Origin: Candidatus Marivariicella framensis
GTDB taxonomy: Bacteria > Bacteroidota > Bacteroidia > Flavobacteriales > Flavobacteriaceae
Assembly (NCBI GenBank): GCA_905182735.1
Contig: CAJJCT010000012.1
Location: forward strand, 1 to 64,000
Reading direction: 5' to 3'
DNA: 64,000 bases
The notes under the pieces were generated by a model, which was not told the DNA's origin, ran no database searches, and worked only from the letters and a program-made list of their open reading frames with translations. Shown here piece after piece: positions 35,887 to 44,676 of this stretch (position 1 is its first letter; each line of letters starts with the position of its first letter). A program made the position numbers and the translations under genes.

Positions 35887-37854
35887 GACTCTATTAAGCT
35901 TATTTGATACAATCTTTTTTAATGAATTATAATTCATTATATCCTCTAATAAGTCTTTGTTGTTGATTGACTCATCCTTAACAAGTTCACTTTTCAAATC
36001 ATTAATTTTTTCATTAATTAAATTTTTCCTTAATGATAAAATAGTCTCACTAACTAACTGACCAATATCTTTAGTTTTACTTTTAACAAAAATATTTTTT
36101 GTTTCCCAAGAATGCAAGAAATATTTTTCAGTTTCCATAATTATATCAGTTACAACCAAATTTAAATCACTATTATTAGAAAAAATTAATTTGTTTATTG
36201 CAGAATCAGCTTTTGTTTGATATGCTGAAATAAGCTGGGAAAATAGTTTTCTGAAAATAGGGTCAGCCAATTCAATTTCATCCTCTTGTAAATCAAGAAA
36301 AATTTTCTCATACACCTTAGATTTAATTTTTTCAAAACTTTCTATTAGCACTCCTTCTTCATTTGGTTTAACAACAATATCCTCATATTCAGCTTCTATG
36401 TGCCCATATTGTAAAAGAATTGAAATGATTTGTTTTTCTAGATTATATAAATCATTAATTTTTTTTAAAGGAGTTGTTTTTTTGAGAACTGTTTGAGGAA
36501 GTTGATATTTTTTTACATTTTTATTTCTATGTTTTTTATTATTTTCTTGAGCAAAAGCGCTAAACAAAACCTCTTCACTTACATCCATGATTTCAGAGCA
36601 GCTTTTTAAATAAAATTCTTGCTGAATTATATCTGGAATTTTAGAAATACTTTCAATCATATCTCTTACAGTAGATGTTTTTTTAATAGGATCATTTTCA
36701 GATTCATGAAGTAAGAGTTTAGCTTTAAATTGAATAAAATCTTTTGCATTATTAATTAAAAAATCTTTTAAATCAGAAGAAGAACTACTCTTAGCAAAGC
36801 TGTCAGGATCTTCACCGTCGGGAAAAGTACAGACTCTAACATTAATACCTTGTTCTAAAATTAAATCTACACCTCTTAAAGCAGCTCTTATTCCAGCCGG
36901 ATCTGAATCAAACAAAACTACAATATTAGAAGTCAGTCTTTTAATCAATCTAATTTGGTCAGAACTAAGAGCAGTTCCTGATGATGAAACAATGTTTGTT
37001 ATACCAGATTGATACATTTGAATCACATCTGTATATCCTTCAACTAAATAGCAACAATTCTCTTTTGCTATAGATTGTTTAGCCTCATATAAACCATACA
37101 AGGTTTTGCTTTTATAGTAAATATCACTTTCAGGTGAATTAATATATTTTGCAGTTTTTTTATAACTTGACAAGGTTCTTCCTCCAAAACCTTGAATGCG
37201 CCCTGACATAGTTCTAATAGGGAAAATCACTCTTCCTCTAAAACGATCCACATTACTTTTTTGAATTTCATTAGAAATGACCAAACCTGTTTTGATCATA
37301 AATTCTATTTTATATCCATTTTTTAGAGCATCGTTTGAAAACACATCAATTTTATCTGAAGAATAACCAAGTTTAAAAAATTTTATAGTTTGATCACTAA
37401 ACCCTCTTTCTCTGAAATAAGTAACTCCAATTGATTTTCCCTCCTCTGAATCCCATAATGATTTTTCAAAAAAATCAGAAGCATATTTTGAAAGAAGATA
37501 CATGCTCTCCCTATCATCATTTAGCAGCTTTTCTTCTTCAGTTTGCTGAGTTTCCTCAATTTCTATGGAATACTTCTTAGCTAAATAACGAATCGCTTCA
37601 GGGTAAGTAAAATGCTCATGTTCCATTATAAATGCTATAACGTTTCCGCCCTTTCCACTACTGAAATCTTTCCAAATCTGTTTTACAGGCGAAACCATGA
37701 AGCTTGGTGTGTTTTCCTTTGTAAAAGGGCTGAGTCCTTTAAAATTTGCTCCTGACTTTTTTAATGACACAAAATCACCAATAACCTCCTCGACTCTGGA
37801 AGCTTCATAAACTTGATCAATCGTACTTTTATTTATCACCTTTAGGTTTTTCAT
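35881..37854 (-). CDS. dnaG: DNA primase DnaG, with the zinc ligands of the N-terminal domain replaced
   Basis: RNA primer synthase for replication. Domains: N-terminal zinc-binding-domain equivalent (about 10-100), TOPRIM catalytic domain (EGYTDVIQMYQSGI, VVLFDSDPAGIRAALRG, FPDGEDPDSF) and a C-terminal DnaB-interaction region. The CHC2 zinc motif is degenerate: where C, H, C and C are expected the sequence has S42, T45, D63 and S66 (LSPFTKENTPSF and WKDFSSGKGG), although surrounding residues are conserved. I recall the same pattern in other Flavobacteria. Length 657 aa. It is 23 bases after the polyprenyl synthase and converges on nadE. Confidence 0.95.
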   Translation of the reverse strand: MKNLKVINKSTIDQVYEASRVEEVIGDFVSLKKSGANFKGLSPFTKENTPSFMVSPVKQIWKDFSSGKGGNVIAFIMEHEHFTYPEAIRYLAKKYSIEIEETQQTEEEKLLNDDRESMYLLSKYASDFFEKSLWDSEEGKSIGVTYFRERGFSDQTIKFFKLGYSSDKIDVFSNDALKNGYKIEFMIKTGLVISNEIQKSNVDRFRGRVIFPIRTMSGRIQGFGGRTLSSYKKTAKYINSPESDIYYKSKTLYGLYEAKQSIAKENCCYLVEGYTDVIQMYQSGITNIVSSSGTALSSDQIRLIKRLTSNIVVLFDSDPAGIRAALRGVDLILEQGINVRVCTFPDGEDPDSFAKSSSSSDLKDFLINNAKDFIQFKAKLLLHESENDPIKKTSTVRDMIESISKIPDIIQQEFYLKSCSEIMDVSEEVLFSAFAQENNKKHRNKNVKKYQLPQTVLKKTTPLKKINDLYNLEKQIISILLQYGHIEAEYEDIVVKPNEEGVLIESFEKIKSKVYEKIFLDLQEDEIELADPIFRKLFSQLISAYQTKADSAINKLIFSNNSDLNLVVTDIIMETEKYFLHSWETKNIFVKSKTKDIGQLVSETILSLRKNLINEKINDLKSELVKDESINNKDLLEDIMNYNSLKKIVSNKLNRVL

Positions 37855-37877
37855 AAAAGTATAAAAAAGTATAGTAT

Positions 37878-38858
37878 TTATACTTTTCTCTCAACAACAT
37901 AATTAACCATTAATTCTAGAGAATCTCTATATTCACTTTTAGGAAAATTATTTAAAACCTTAAGCGCTTTATTTTTATACAAATACATGGTGTCAGAAGC
38001 GTATTTGACACCCCCTAATTTCACAACTTGATCAATAACTTTTTTTATACTTTTTTTGTCATTATTTTTATTTTTAATAATATTAACTATCCATTTCTTG
38101 TCTTTTTGTTCTGCAATATTAATTGCATAGATAAGTGGTAATGTTAATTTTCTTTCTTTAATATCTATCCCTGTAGGCTTTCCAATTTTAGTTTCTCCGT
38201 AATCAAAAAGATCATCCTTAATCTGAAAAGCAACCCCTATCAATTCCCCAAACTCATGAAGCTTAAGAACTTCATCCTCAGAGCTATTCACTGATTTAGC
38301 TCCTACTGCACAGCACGCAGCTAAGAGTGATGCTGTTTTCTGTTTGATAATTTTAAAATAAATATCTTCAGTGATATTCAGTTTTCTTGATTTTTCAAGT
38401 TGCAACAACTCACCTTGACTTATTTCACGAACTGCTACAGAAATGATTTTTAATAAATCAAAATCCTCATTTTCTATAGAAAGAAGCAAACCTTTAGAAA
38501 GGAGATAATCTCCAACTAAAACTGCAATCTTATTTTTCCAGAGAGCATTGATGGAAAAAAAACCTCTACGCAGACTGCTATCATCAACTATATCATCATG
38601 AACTAAAGTTGCAGTATGAATTAACTCAATTACCGCAGCTCCTCTATATGTTCTCTCATCAACTTCACTTTCTTTTGACAATAGCTTAGCAGAAAGAAAA
38701 ACAAACATGGGTCGCATCTGTTTCCCCTTTCTTTTTACTATAAAATGAGTTATACGGTTTAAAAGAGCAACTTTTGACAACATAGAATCTGAAAATTTCT
38801 TTTCAAAGAGCTCCATCTCTTTATAAATTGGTAATTTAATACGCTCAGTTATTTTCAT
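37878..38858 (-). CDS. Polyprenyl diphosphate synthase (long-chain, IspB-like)
   Basis: Trans-type prenyltransferase that extends farnesyl diphosphate with IPP to a long-chain polyprenyl diphosphate, probably for the menaquinone side chain. The first Asp-rich motif DDIVDDSSLRRG (with GKQMRP upstream) and the second, QIKDDLFDY, are intact. The residues preceding the first motif (AAVIELIHTATLVH) contain small side chains at the chain-length floor, in line with a long product. Exact chain length cannot be read from sequence. 326 aa. A TAnnTTTG box ends only 4 bases before the start. Confidence 0.92.
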   Translation of the reverse strand: MKITERIKLPIYKEMELFEKKFSDSMLSKVALLNRITHFIVKRKGKQMRPMFVFLSAKLLSKESEVDERTYRGAAVIELIHTATLVHDDIVDDSSLRRGFFSINALWKNKIAVLVGDYLLSKGLLLSIENEDFDLLKIISVAVREISQGELLQLEKSRKLNITEDIYFKIIKQKTASLLAACCAVGAKSVNSSEDEVLKLHEFGELIGVAFQIKDDLFDYGETKIGKPTGIDIKERKLTLPLIYAINIAEQKDKKWIVNIIKNKNNDKKSIKKVIDQVVKLGGVKYASDTMYLYKNKALKVLNNFPKSEYRDSLELMVNYVVERKV

Positions 38859-38862
38859 ATTT

Positions 38863-38870
38863 CAAATATA
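38863..38870 (-). promoter_or_regulatory. Possible -7 element (TATATTTG) for polyprenyl synthase, near-leaderless
   Basis: Exact TAnnTTTG match ending 4 bases before the ATG. If used, the transcript would have almost no 5' leader. No -33 TTG at the usual distance. It may be chance in such AT-rich sequence. Confidence 0.3.
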
Positions 38871-38889
38871 AACCATATGAAATAGACTT

Positions 38890-39954
38890 TTATTGAGCTC
38901 TGGAAAATTCATTAATCTTATTAGCAAGCTGACCGCAAGCTGCCTCAATATCTTGCCCTCTTGAATGTCTTATTGTAACTGTAATATTAGCTTTTTCTAA
39001 TGCATTCTTATATTCATTTATTTTTGATTTTGAAGCCTGAATAAATTTCGAATTACCAATCGAGTTATATTGAATTAAATTTACTTTGGAAGGAATTTTT
39101 TTACAAAAGTTGATTAATGATACAATATCTTCATTTTGATCATTAATACCTTTCCAAATAATATATTCAAAAGTCACAGACTTATTTACTTTTTTATACC
39201 AATATAGAAGTGAATCCATTAAATCATCAAGTGGAAAGTTTTTTGTAAAAGGCATTATTTGTTCTCTTATAGATTGTCTAGCGCTATGCAAAGAAATAGC
39301 TAAACCAAATTTAACTTTATCATCAGCTAATTTTTTTATCATTTTAGGAATTCCAGATGTAGATAAAGTTATTCTCCTAGGAGACATTCCTAAGCTTTCT
39401 GGTTCAGTAATTTTTTTTATTGCTAATAAAACATTTTTATAATTCATTAATGGCTCCCCCATTCCCATAAAAACAATATTTGTCAAAGACCGTTTATGAT
39501 AAAGCATACTTTGTTTATCTATAGCAACAACCTGATCATAAATCTCATCTGGATTAAGGTTTCTCATCCTTTTTAGGAGAGAAGTTGCACAAAAAGAACA
39601 ATCTAAACTACATCCAACTTGAGAAGAGATACAAGCTGTGATTCTTTTTTTTGTTGGAATTAAAACTGATTCAACTAATAAACCATCGTGCAGTTTTACA
39701 GAATTTTTTATAGTTCCATCTTTGCTTTTTTGTTGAAGGTCAATTAAAATATTATTAATTATGAATTTTTTTTCTAAAATTACTCGAGTAGTTTTAGAAA
39801 TATTTGTCATTTTACTAAAGGAAAAAACATTGTTTTTCCATAACCAATTATAAACCTGTTTAGCTCGAAAAACTTTTTCACCAATACTTTCAAAAAAAGA
39901 TATTAATTCTTCTAATGAGAGAGCCCTTATATCTTGTTTGACTTGACTTTCCAT
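38890..39954 (-). CDS. rlmN: 23S rRNA m2A2503 / tRNA m2A37 methyltransferase RlmN (radical SAM)
   Basis: Radical SAM enzyme that methylates C2 of adenosine 2503 in 23S rRNA and A37 of some tRNAs. The 4Fe-4S motif CxxxCxxC is at 115, 119 and 122 (GCSLDCSFCATSLL), followed by GEPLMNYKNV, the SAM-binding STSGIP and the C-terminal catalytic cysteine region IEAACGQLA. Length 354 aa is standard. It is 5 bases after queA. Confidence 0.96.
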   Translation of the reverse strand: MESQVKQDIRALSLEELISFFESIGEKVFRAKQVYNWLWKNNVFSFSKMTNISKTTRVILEKKFIINNILIDLQQKSKDGTIKNSVKLHDGLLVESVLIPTKKRITACISSQVGCSLDCSFCATSLLKRMRNLNPDEIYDQVVAIDKQSMLYHKRSLTNIVFMGMGEPLMNYKNVLLAIKKITEPESLGMSPRRITLSTSGIPKMIKKLADDKVKFGLAISLHSARQSIREQIMPFTKNFPLDDLMDSLLYWYKKVNKSVTFEYIIWKGINDQNEDIVSLINFCKKIPSKVNLIQYNSIGNSKFIQASKSKINEYKNALEKANITVTIRHSRGQDIEAACGQLANKINEFSRAQ

Positions 39955-39959
39955 TTTTA

Positions 39960-41009
39960 CTAAAGGATAAGCATAGCATCTCCATAAGATGAAAATCTAT
40001 ATTTTTCTTTTTTTGCAACATTATAGGCATTCATAATCATATCGTGATCTGCAAATGCAGAAACCGTCATTAAAAGTGTAGATTTTGAAGTATGAAAATT
40101 TGTTATCATACAGTTTGCAATGGAAAATTTATGAGGTGGAAAAAGAAATTTATGAGTCCAACCGTCGTGAGGCTTTAGGGTTTTTATTGAAGAAACAGAG
40201 CTTTCTAGTCCTCTCATTACAGTAGTTCCAACAGCACATATTCTTTTTTTACTTTTCAGAGCAGTATTTACAAGATCAACCGCTTCGTCTTCAATAATCA
40301 ACTCTTCTGAATCCATTTTATGCTTTGAAAGATCTTCAACTTCAACAGGATTAAATGTGCCTAATCCTATATGAAGAGTTAATTCTGCTAAATTTATACC
40401 TTTAATTTGAAGACGTTTCAGAAGGTGCTTTGAAAAATGGAGTCCTGCAGTTGGAGCTGCAACTGCTCCCTCATGTTTTGCATAAATAGTCTGATACCTT
40501 TCTTTATCTTGCTCTTCAATAGCTCGATTTATATATTTTGGGAGAGGTGTTTGTCCCAACTCATTTAACTTTACTCTAAATTCAGAGTATGTGCCATCAA
40601 ATAAAAAACGTAATGTTCTACCCCTAGATGTTGTATTATCAATAACTTCAGCAACTAGTGATTCATCTTCACCAAAATATAACTTATTTCCAATTCTTAT
40701 TTTTCTAGCTGGATCAACTAAAACATCCCACAATCGCTGATCTGTATTAAGCTCTCTGAGTAAAAAAACCTCAATTCTAGCTCCAGTTTTTTCTTTGTTT
40801 CCATACAATCTAGCTGGAAAAACCTTTGTATTGTTTAAAACAAAAACATCATCTTCATCAAAATAGTTGATCACATCTTTAAAGGTGTGATGTTCGATTT
40901 TTCCATTACTTCTATCCAAAACCATCAAACGAGACTCGTCTCGAATGGGAGTTGGATGTTGAGCTAATAAAGAATCAGGAAGTTCAAAATTAAAATCAGT
41001 TAGTTTCAT
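39960..41009 (-). CDS. queA: S-adenosylmethionine:tRNA ribosyltransferase-isomerase QueA
   Basis: Queuosine pathway enzyme that converts preQ1 in the tRNA anticodon to epoxyqueuosine using the ribose of SAM. Typical segments: [69 protein letters not shown] and [20 protein letters not shown]. Length 349 aa is normal. It heads a queA-rlmN-polyprenyl synthase-dnaG run with a promoter box just upstream. Confidence 0.97.
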   Translation of the reverse strand: MKLTDFNFELPDSLLAQHPTPIRDESRLMVLDRSNGKIEHHTFKDVINYFDEDDVFVLNNTKVFPARLYGNKEKTGARIEVFLLRELNTDQRLWDVLVDPARKIRIGNKLYFGEDESLVAEVIDNTTSRGRTLRFLFDGTYSEFRVKLNELGQTPLPKYINRAIEEQDKERYQTIYAKHEGAVAAPTAGLHFSKHLLKRLQIKGINLAELTLHIGLGTFNPVEVEDLSKHKMDSEELIIEDEAVDLVNTALKSKKRICAVGTTVMRGLESSVSSIKTLKPHDGWTHKFLFPPHKFSIANCMITNFHTSKSTLLMTVSAFADHDMIMNAYNVAKKEKYRFSSYGDAMLIL

Positions 41010-41031
41010 TTTCTATTTATTTTTTGAATTG

Positions 41032-41063
41032 CAAATATACTATCCTGAGATAGGCAAAGTCAA
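41032..41063 (-). promoter_or_regulatory. Putative queA promoter (TTG - 21 - TATATTTG)
   Basis: On the minus strand a TTG (41063-41061) is followed after 21 bases by TATATTTG (41039-41032), which is 22 bases ahead of the queA ATG. Both elements and their spacing fit Bacteroidota promoters. It would drive the queA-rlmN-polyprenyl synthase-dnaG run separately from aroA. Confidence 0.55.
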
Positions 41064-41086
41064 GTAAATATCAAATTATATTAATT

Positions 41087-42307
41087 TCAAACATATCGAA
41101 AACCAATTTTATGTAAATCATTCCAAAAATCTGGGTATGATTTATTAACGACACTGGCATCCTCAATCATTAAAGATGTTTTTATAGCTAGAGGAGCAAA
41201 TGCCATTGCCATTCGATGATCTTGGTATGTGGAGACTTTAATATTTTGATTTAATTTTTTTGAAGATTTAACATGAATACTTTCCTCTGTTGTATGAACA
41301 TCGGCTCCAAACTTTGTTAATTCTTTCTTTAATGCACTTAAACGATCTGTCTCTTTTATTTTTAGAGTATGAAGTCCGTGTAATTCAGAATCTATACATA
41401 ACCCAATACAAGTTACCGCTATTGTTTGTGCTAGGTCAGGAGAATTAATTAAGTTTAAGGAAATAAGTTTTGGGTTTTTAAAATCAGATAGTTTTTCAAT
41501 AACTAAAGTATCCCCTTCAAACTTGGAAGAAACTCCAAGTTTTTCATAAATTTCTATTAGACAATCATCACCTTGCAAAGATTTTTTTTTATAACTATTT
41601 AATCTAATTATTGAGCGTTCAGATAAAGCAGCAATACTATAAAAATATGACGCAGAACTCCAATCTGACTCAATAGTTATTGTTTGATTACTTATTGTTT
41701 CTTTATTAAATATTTTTATTTTTTTATTTTCAAACTCAACTTTTACTCCTATATTTTTCAGGAGTGACTCGGTCATTTTTATGTAAGGTAACGAGGTTAT
41801 TTTACCAGACAATTCGATTGTTAAACCATTCAATATTTTTGGAGCAACAAGCATTAAAGCAGAAACATATTGACTACTAGTAGATGAAGACAGTTTTACA
41901 AAACTCTTTAAAGGCTTTGAACCTTTAATTCTTATTGGAGGAAATCCATTTATTTTTTGATACTCGATTAATGCTCCTAAATCTTTTAAAGCATCAATAA
42001 GAATTTTAATTGGTCTGTTTTGCATTCTTTCAGACCCCGTCAATACAATATCACTATTTAACTTAAATGCGTAATATGCAGTCAAAAATCTCATAGCAGT
42101 TCCTGCATGATGAATATCAATATTTTTTTTAGAAGACTTAAGAGCATTTATAATCATATTAGTATCATCCGAATTAGAAACATTATTTAATTTAATATTT
42201 GGATAAATTGCTTGTAAAAGAAGCAATCTATTTGATTCGCTTTTAGAGCCTGTAATATATATTTTTCCTGAAAAATTATTTGGCTTATATAATAACTTGA
42301 TATTCAT
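41087..42307 (-). CDS. aroA: 3-phosphoshikimate 1-carboxyvinyltransferase (EPSP synthase)
   Basis: Shikimate pathway step joining shikimate 3-phosphate and PEP. The N-terminal TGSKSESNRLLLL and the PEP loop HHAGTAMRFLTAYYA are visible, along with SSTSSQYVSALML, LINSPDLAQTIAVTCIGL, KIKETDRLSALKKEL and DHRMAMAFAPLAI. The position equal to Pro101 of E. coli AroA is Phe74 here (AMRF rather than AMRP), which I recall as common in Flavobacteria. Length 406 aa, slightly shorter than E. coli (427). 3 bases after the MazG-like gene, end of the adk-to-aroA run. Confidence 0.94.
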   Translation of the reverse strand: MNIKLLYKPNNFSGKIYITGSKSESNRLLLLQAIYPNIKLNNVSNSDDTNMIINALKSSKKNIDIHHAGTAMRFLTAYYAFKLNSDIVLTGSERMQNRPIKILIDALKDLGALIEYQKINGFPPIRIKGSKPLKSFVKLSSSTSSQYVSALMLVAPKILNGLTIELSGKITSLPYIKMTESLLKNIGVKVEFENKKIKIFNKETISNQTITIESDWSSASYFYSIAALSERSIIRLNSYKKKSLQGDDCLIEIYEKLGVSSKFEGDTLVIEKLSDFKNPKLISLNLINSPDLAQTIAVTCIGLCIDSELHGLHTLKIKETDRLSALKKELTKFGADVHTTEESIHVKSSKKLNQNIKVSTYQDHRMAMAFAPLAIKTSLMIEDASVVNKSYPDFWNDLHKIGFRYV

Positions 42308-42310
42308 TTA

Positions 42311-42637
42311 CTAATTCAATTTTTTATTTAAACGATGACGTTTGTTATCTCTTTTTGTTTTCGATTTAAGCTTTTTGTCAAATGCCTTCTGTAAATCTAT
42401 ATCTGTTTGATTTGCTAAACACATAATTACAAAAACAACATCAGCTAATTCTTCTCCTAAATCTTTATTTTTATCTTCTTCTTTCTCACTTTGCTCACCA
42501 TATCTTCTTGAAATTATTCTAGCAACCTCACCTACTTCCTCTGTTAATTGTGCCATATTAGTTAGAATGTTGAAATATCTTACACCGTGTTTAGAAATCC
42601 ACTCATCAACTATTTTTTGATAATTTTTGATATCCAT
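42311..42637 (-). CDS. MazG-like nucleotide pyrophosphohydrolase
   Basis: A 108-aa single-domain all-alpha NTP pyrophosphatase. The magnesium-binding EExxE...ExxD pattern is present: LTEEVGEVARIISRRYG followed by LGEELADVVFVIMCLANQ. Small MazG-like proteins of this kind hydrolyse nucleoside or deoxynucleoside triphosphates, possibly damaged ones; the substrate here is unknown. The C-terminus is strongly basic. It lies within a tight run, 4 bases after the YjjG-like phosphatase and 3 bases before aroA. Confidence 0.9.
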   Translation of the reverse strand: MDIKNYQKIVDEWISKHGVRYFNILTNMAQLTEEVGEVARIISRRYGEQSEKEEDKNKDLGEELADVVFVIMCLANQTDIDLQKAFDKKLKSKTKRDNKRHRLNKKLN

Positions 42638-42641
42638 ATTT

Positions 42642-43337
42642 TTAATTTAATAATTTATGTAATTCCTTTATAGAATTTACGATTGTACATTTTTCATGTT
42701 TGGGTTCATTAGTTGAGTTGAAATGAATTGCATTCATACCAACGTTAAGGGCTCCCATAACATCTGCAAAAAAGTCATCTCCTATCATTAAGCAGTTTTT
42801 AGGGTTTTCTTTAACAAGACTTAGAGCATAGTTGAAAATTTTGCTGTTAGGTTTTTTTGCTAAAGAATTTTCTGGATTGATAATTTTATCAAAATAAGTA
42901 AGTATTTTGGAATTTTTTAATTTCATATACTGAACATCTTCAAATCCGTTTGTAATTATATGCAAATTATATTTTGGCTTTAAATGTTTAAGCAAATCAA
43001 TAACTCCCTCAAATAAAAAAGTTTGTGTAGGAAGAGTTTTCATGTATTCACAAGAAATTTCATCAATAAATTTTGCAGTACTATTAAACTTTAAGGCTTT
43101 AAAAGTTTCTTTCAAACGAATTGTCCTTAATTGTTCTGCACTTATTTTATTTTCACTGTAATAGTCCCAGTACTTATGATTAATTGGAATATAAAATGTT
43201 AAAAATTTTGAATGAGAAAAAGGAAAGCTTCTGTTATTAAAAATATTTTTAAAAGCTAAGGAGGAGTTTTTTTCAAAGTCCCATAAAGTATGATCTAAAT
43301 CAAAAAAAATTGTATTTACTTGATTAATAAATTTCAT
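42642..43337 (-). CDS. HAD-superfamily hydrolase, YjjG-like (pyrimidine 5'-nucleotidase type)
   Basis: Haloacid dehalogenase-fold phosphatase. Motif I FFDLDHTLWDF carries the nucleophile and acid Asp pair, motif II is ITNGFEDVQ, motif III Lys lies in AKKPNSKIFNYAL, and motif IV MIGDDFFADVMGA. The alpha-helical C1 cap and overall match suggest the YjjG group, which removes phosphate from non-canonical pyrimidine nucleotides. Length 231 aa. It overlaps the deacetylase-like gene by 4 bases. Confidence 0.9.
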   Translation of the reverse strand: MKFINQVNTIFFDLDHTLWDFEKNSSLAFKNIFNNRSFPFSHSKFLTFYIPINHKYWDYYSENKISAEQLRTIRLKETFKALKFNSTAKFIDEISCEYMKTLPTQTFLFEGVIDLLKHLKPKYNLHIITNGFEDVQYMKLKNSKILTYFDKIINPENSLAKKPNSKIFNYALSLVKENPKNCLMIGDDFFADVMGALNVGMNAIHFNSTNEPKHEKCTIVNSIKELHKLLN

Positions 43338-44626
43338 ATTTCATTAATAAACTTTAAAAAAGAGGAACGCCATAAAAGATTTTCTGAAGATTGTGATAAT
43401 AGTTTAGGGGTAAAAGCAAAACAAAATATTGAATTTTCTAGAGGTAGTTTTAAAAGATATTCTTTCATAACTTCAAAAGCATTTTTAACTGATAATTTCC
43501 TTAAAGCAAATTCAGTGATTGCAACAGGGTAAACCTTGAGAGGGCTTTGAACTTCATTTATTAAATCATAATAATAAAATGGGATCGAAGTACTTGCTCT
43601 ATAACCAATTTGATCAATGTAACCCATACTATAATCCTCTAAAACTTCACTTTGAACCAACATTGGGTATATTTCTGAAATTGATAAAATTCCTAAATTA
43701 AGTCTAACTTTTTGAGAATTTCTATGCGTTAGCTTTGTTAAATTCTTCATTTCATTTTTTAGAATTTTTATATTTTTTTGAGCAAAAGAAGAAACCAATA
43801 AACTAATGAAAATTTTATCCGAAATATTTTTAATTAATAATTTATATGAAGAGTTGAAAATTGAAATAGCACCAATATCAATACTGTGCTGGGTATATCT
43901 GAAAAAACCAAGAAGATCAATTTTGATGTTGTTAAACTGATCTGTTATAAAATCATACTCCAAGTATGGGTCTTTTGAAAGACGAAATAACACATAAACT
44001 TGATTAATCAAATTTTTAAAATTTAAATTCCAAATTGAATTTAGTGCTTGGAAAAATGATAGAAAAATTGATTTATTTTGAAACATATATGGTTCAGAAA
44101 CTTCAAAGACTGGAATTATATTTTTATTTTTTTTTGATTCTTTTATTGTGGTTTTGAATTTAATATTTATGATTTCAGCTAATTCAATTACCCATATATC
44201 TATAATTGGCTTATCTAAAAAATTATTTTTAAACGCTATACTTTCTTCAAAACAGAATCTACCACTAGCATCTTTTAAGTGAGGTAAATATTCTTCATAA
44301 CGACTTATTAAATAAAAACTTGCTGCAAAAATATCAAATGGCATAGCTGATTCAGCATTAACTTGAAAAAAAATAGGATACTTTTCAGTGTTTGAAACAT
44401 TAATTGAAATATCTTGAATTCCTTGATCAATTAAAAATGCTGTTGAATAAAAAAATAACTCATTACCCAAAGGCTTATTTGAATAGGAGAATTTCGGTCC
44501 ATTATGTGCTACAAAATCTTCAACAGATCCAGTCAAATTAATTTCTAATTCAAGCATCCTGAAAAAAATATGTTTAAAAACATACCGAATCCTTGGAGTT
44601 ATTTTAGGGGTATAAACCAAAAGCAT
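43334..44626 (-). CDS. Polysaccharide deacetylase-like protein (DUF7033 type) with apparently lost catalytic residues
   Basis: A 430-aa protein resembling the flavobacterial polysaccharide deacetylase family found next to obgE and adk. The N-terminal part is well kept (LLVYTPKITPRIRYVFKHIF, SYSNKPLGNELFF, PFDIFAASFYLISRYEEYLPH), but the C-terminal catalytic part is eroded. Where relatives, as I recall them, have a DVDxAY metal motif this has FEVSEPY (174-180). Where they have VGLHPSF it has ISLLVSSF (274-281). Where they have GFRAGTC it has GYRASTS (341-347). No stop or frameshift interrupts it. It is either a non-catalytic paralogue or an early pseudogene. It lies 50 bases after the truncated Mur ligase and overlaps the YjjG-like gene by 4 bases. 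Confidence 0.65.
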   Translation of the reverse strand: MLLVYTPKITPRIRYVFKHIFFRMLELEINLTGSVEDFVAHNGPKFSYSNKPLGNELFFYSTAFLIDQGIQDISINVSNTEKYPIFFQVNAESAMPFDIFAASFYLISRYEEYLPHLKDASGRFCFEESIAFKNNFLDKPIIDIWVIELAEIINIKFKTTIKESKKNKNIIPVFEVSEPYMFQNKSIFLSFFQALNSIWNLNFKNLINQVYVLFRLSKDPYLEYDFITDQFNNIKIDLLGFFRYTQHSIDIGAISIFNSSYKLLIKNISDKIFISLLVSSFAQKNIKILKNEMKNLTKLTHRNSQKVRLNLGILSISEIYPMLVQSEVLEDYSMGYIDQIGYRASTSIPFYYYDLINEVQSPLKVYPVAITEFALRKLSVKNAFEVMKEYLLKLPLENSIFCFAFTPKLLSQSSENLLWRSSFLKFINEI

Positions 44627-44676
44627 TTTAAAAGAAATTTTTAGATTTAGCTAAAATAAGGATTTACTATCATTAC

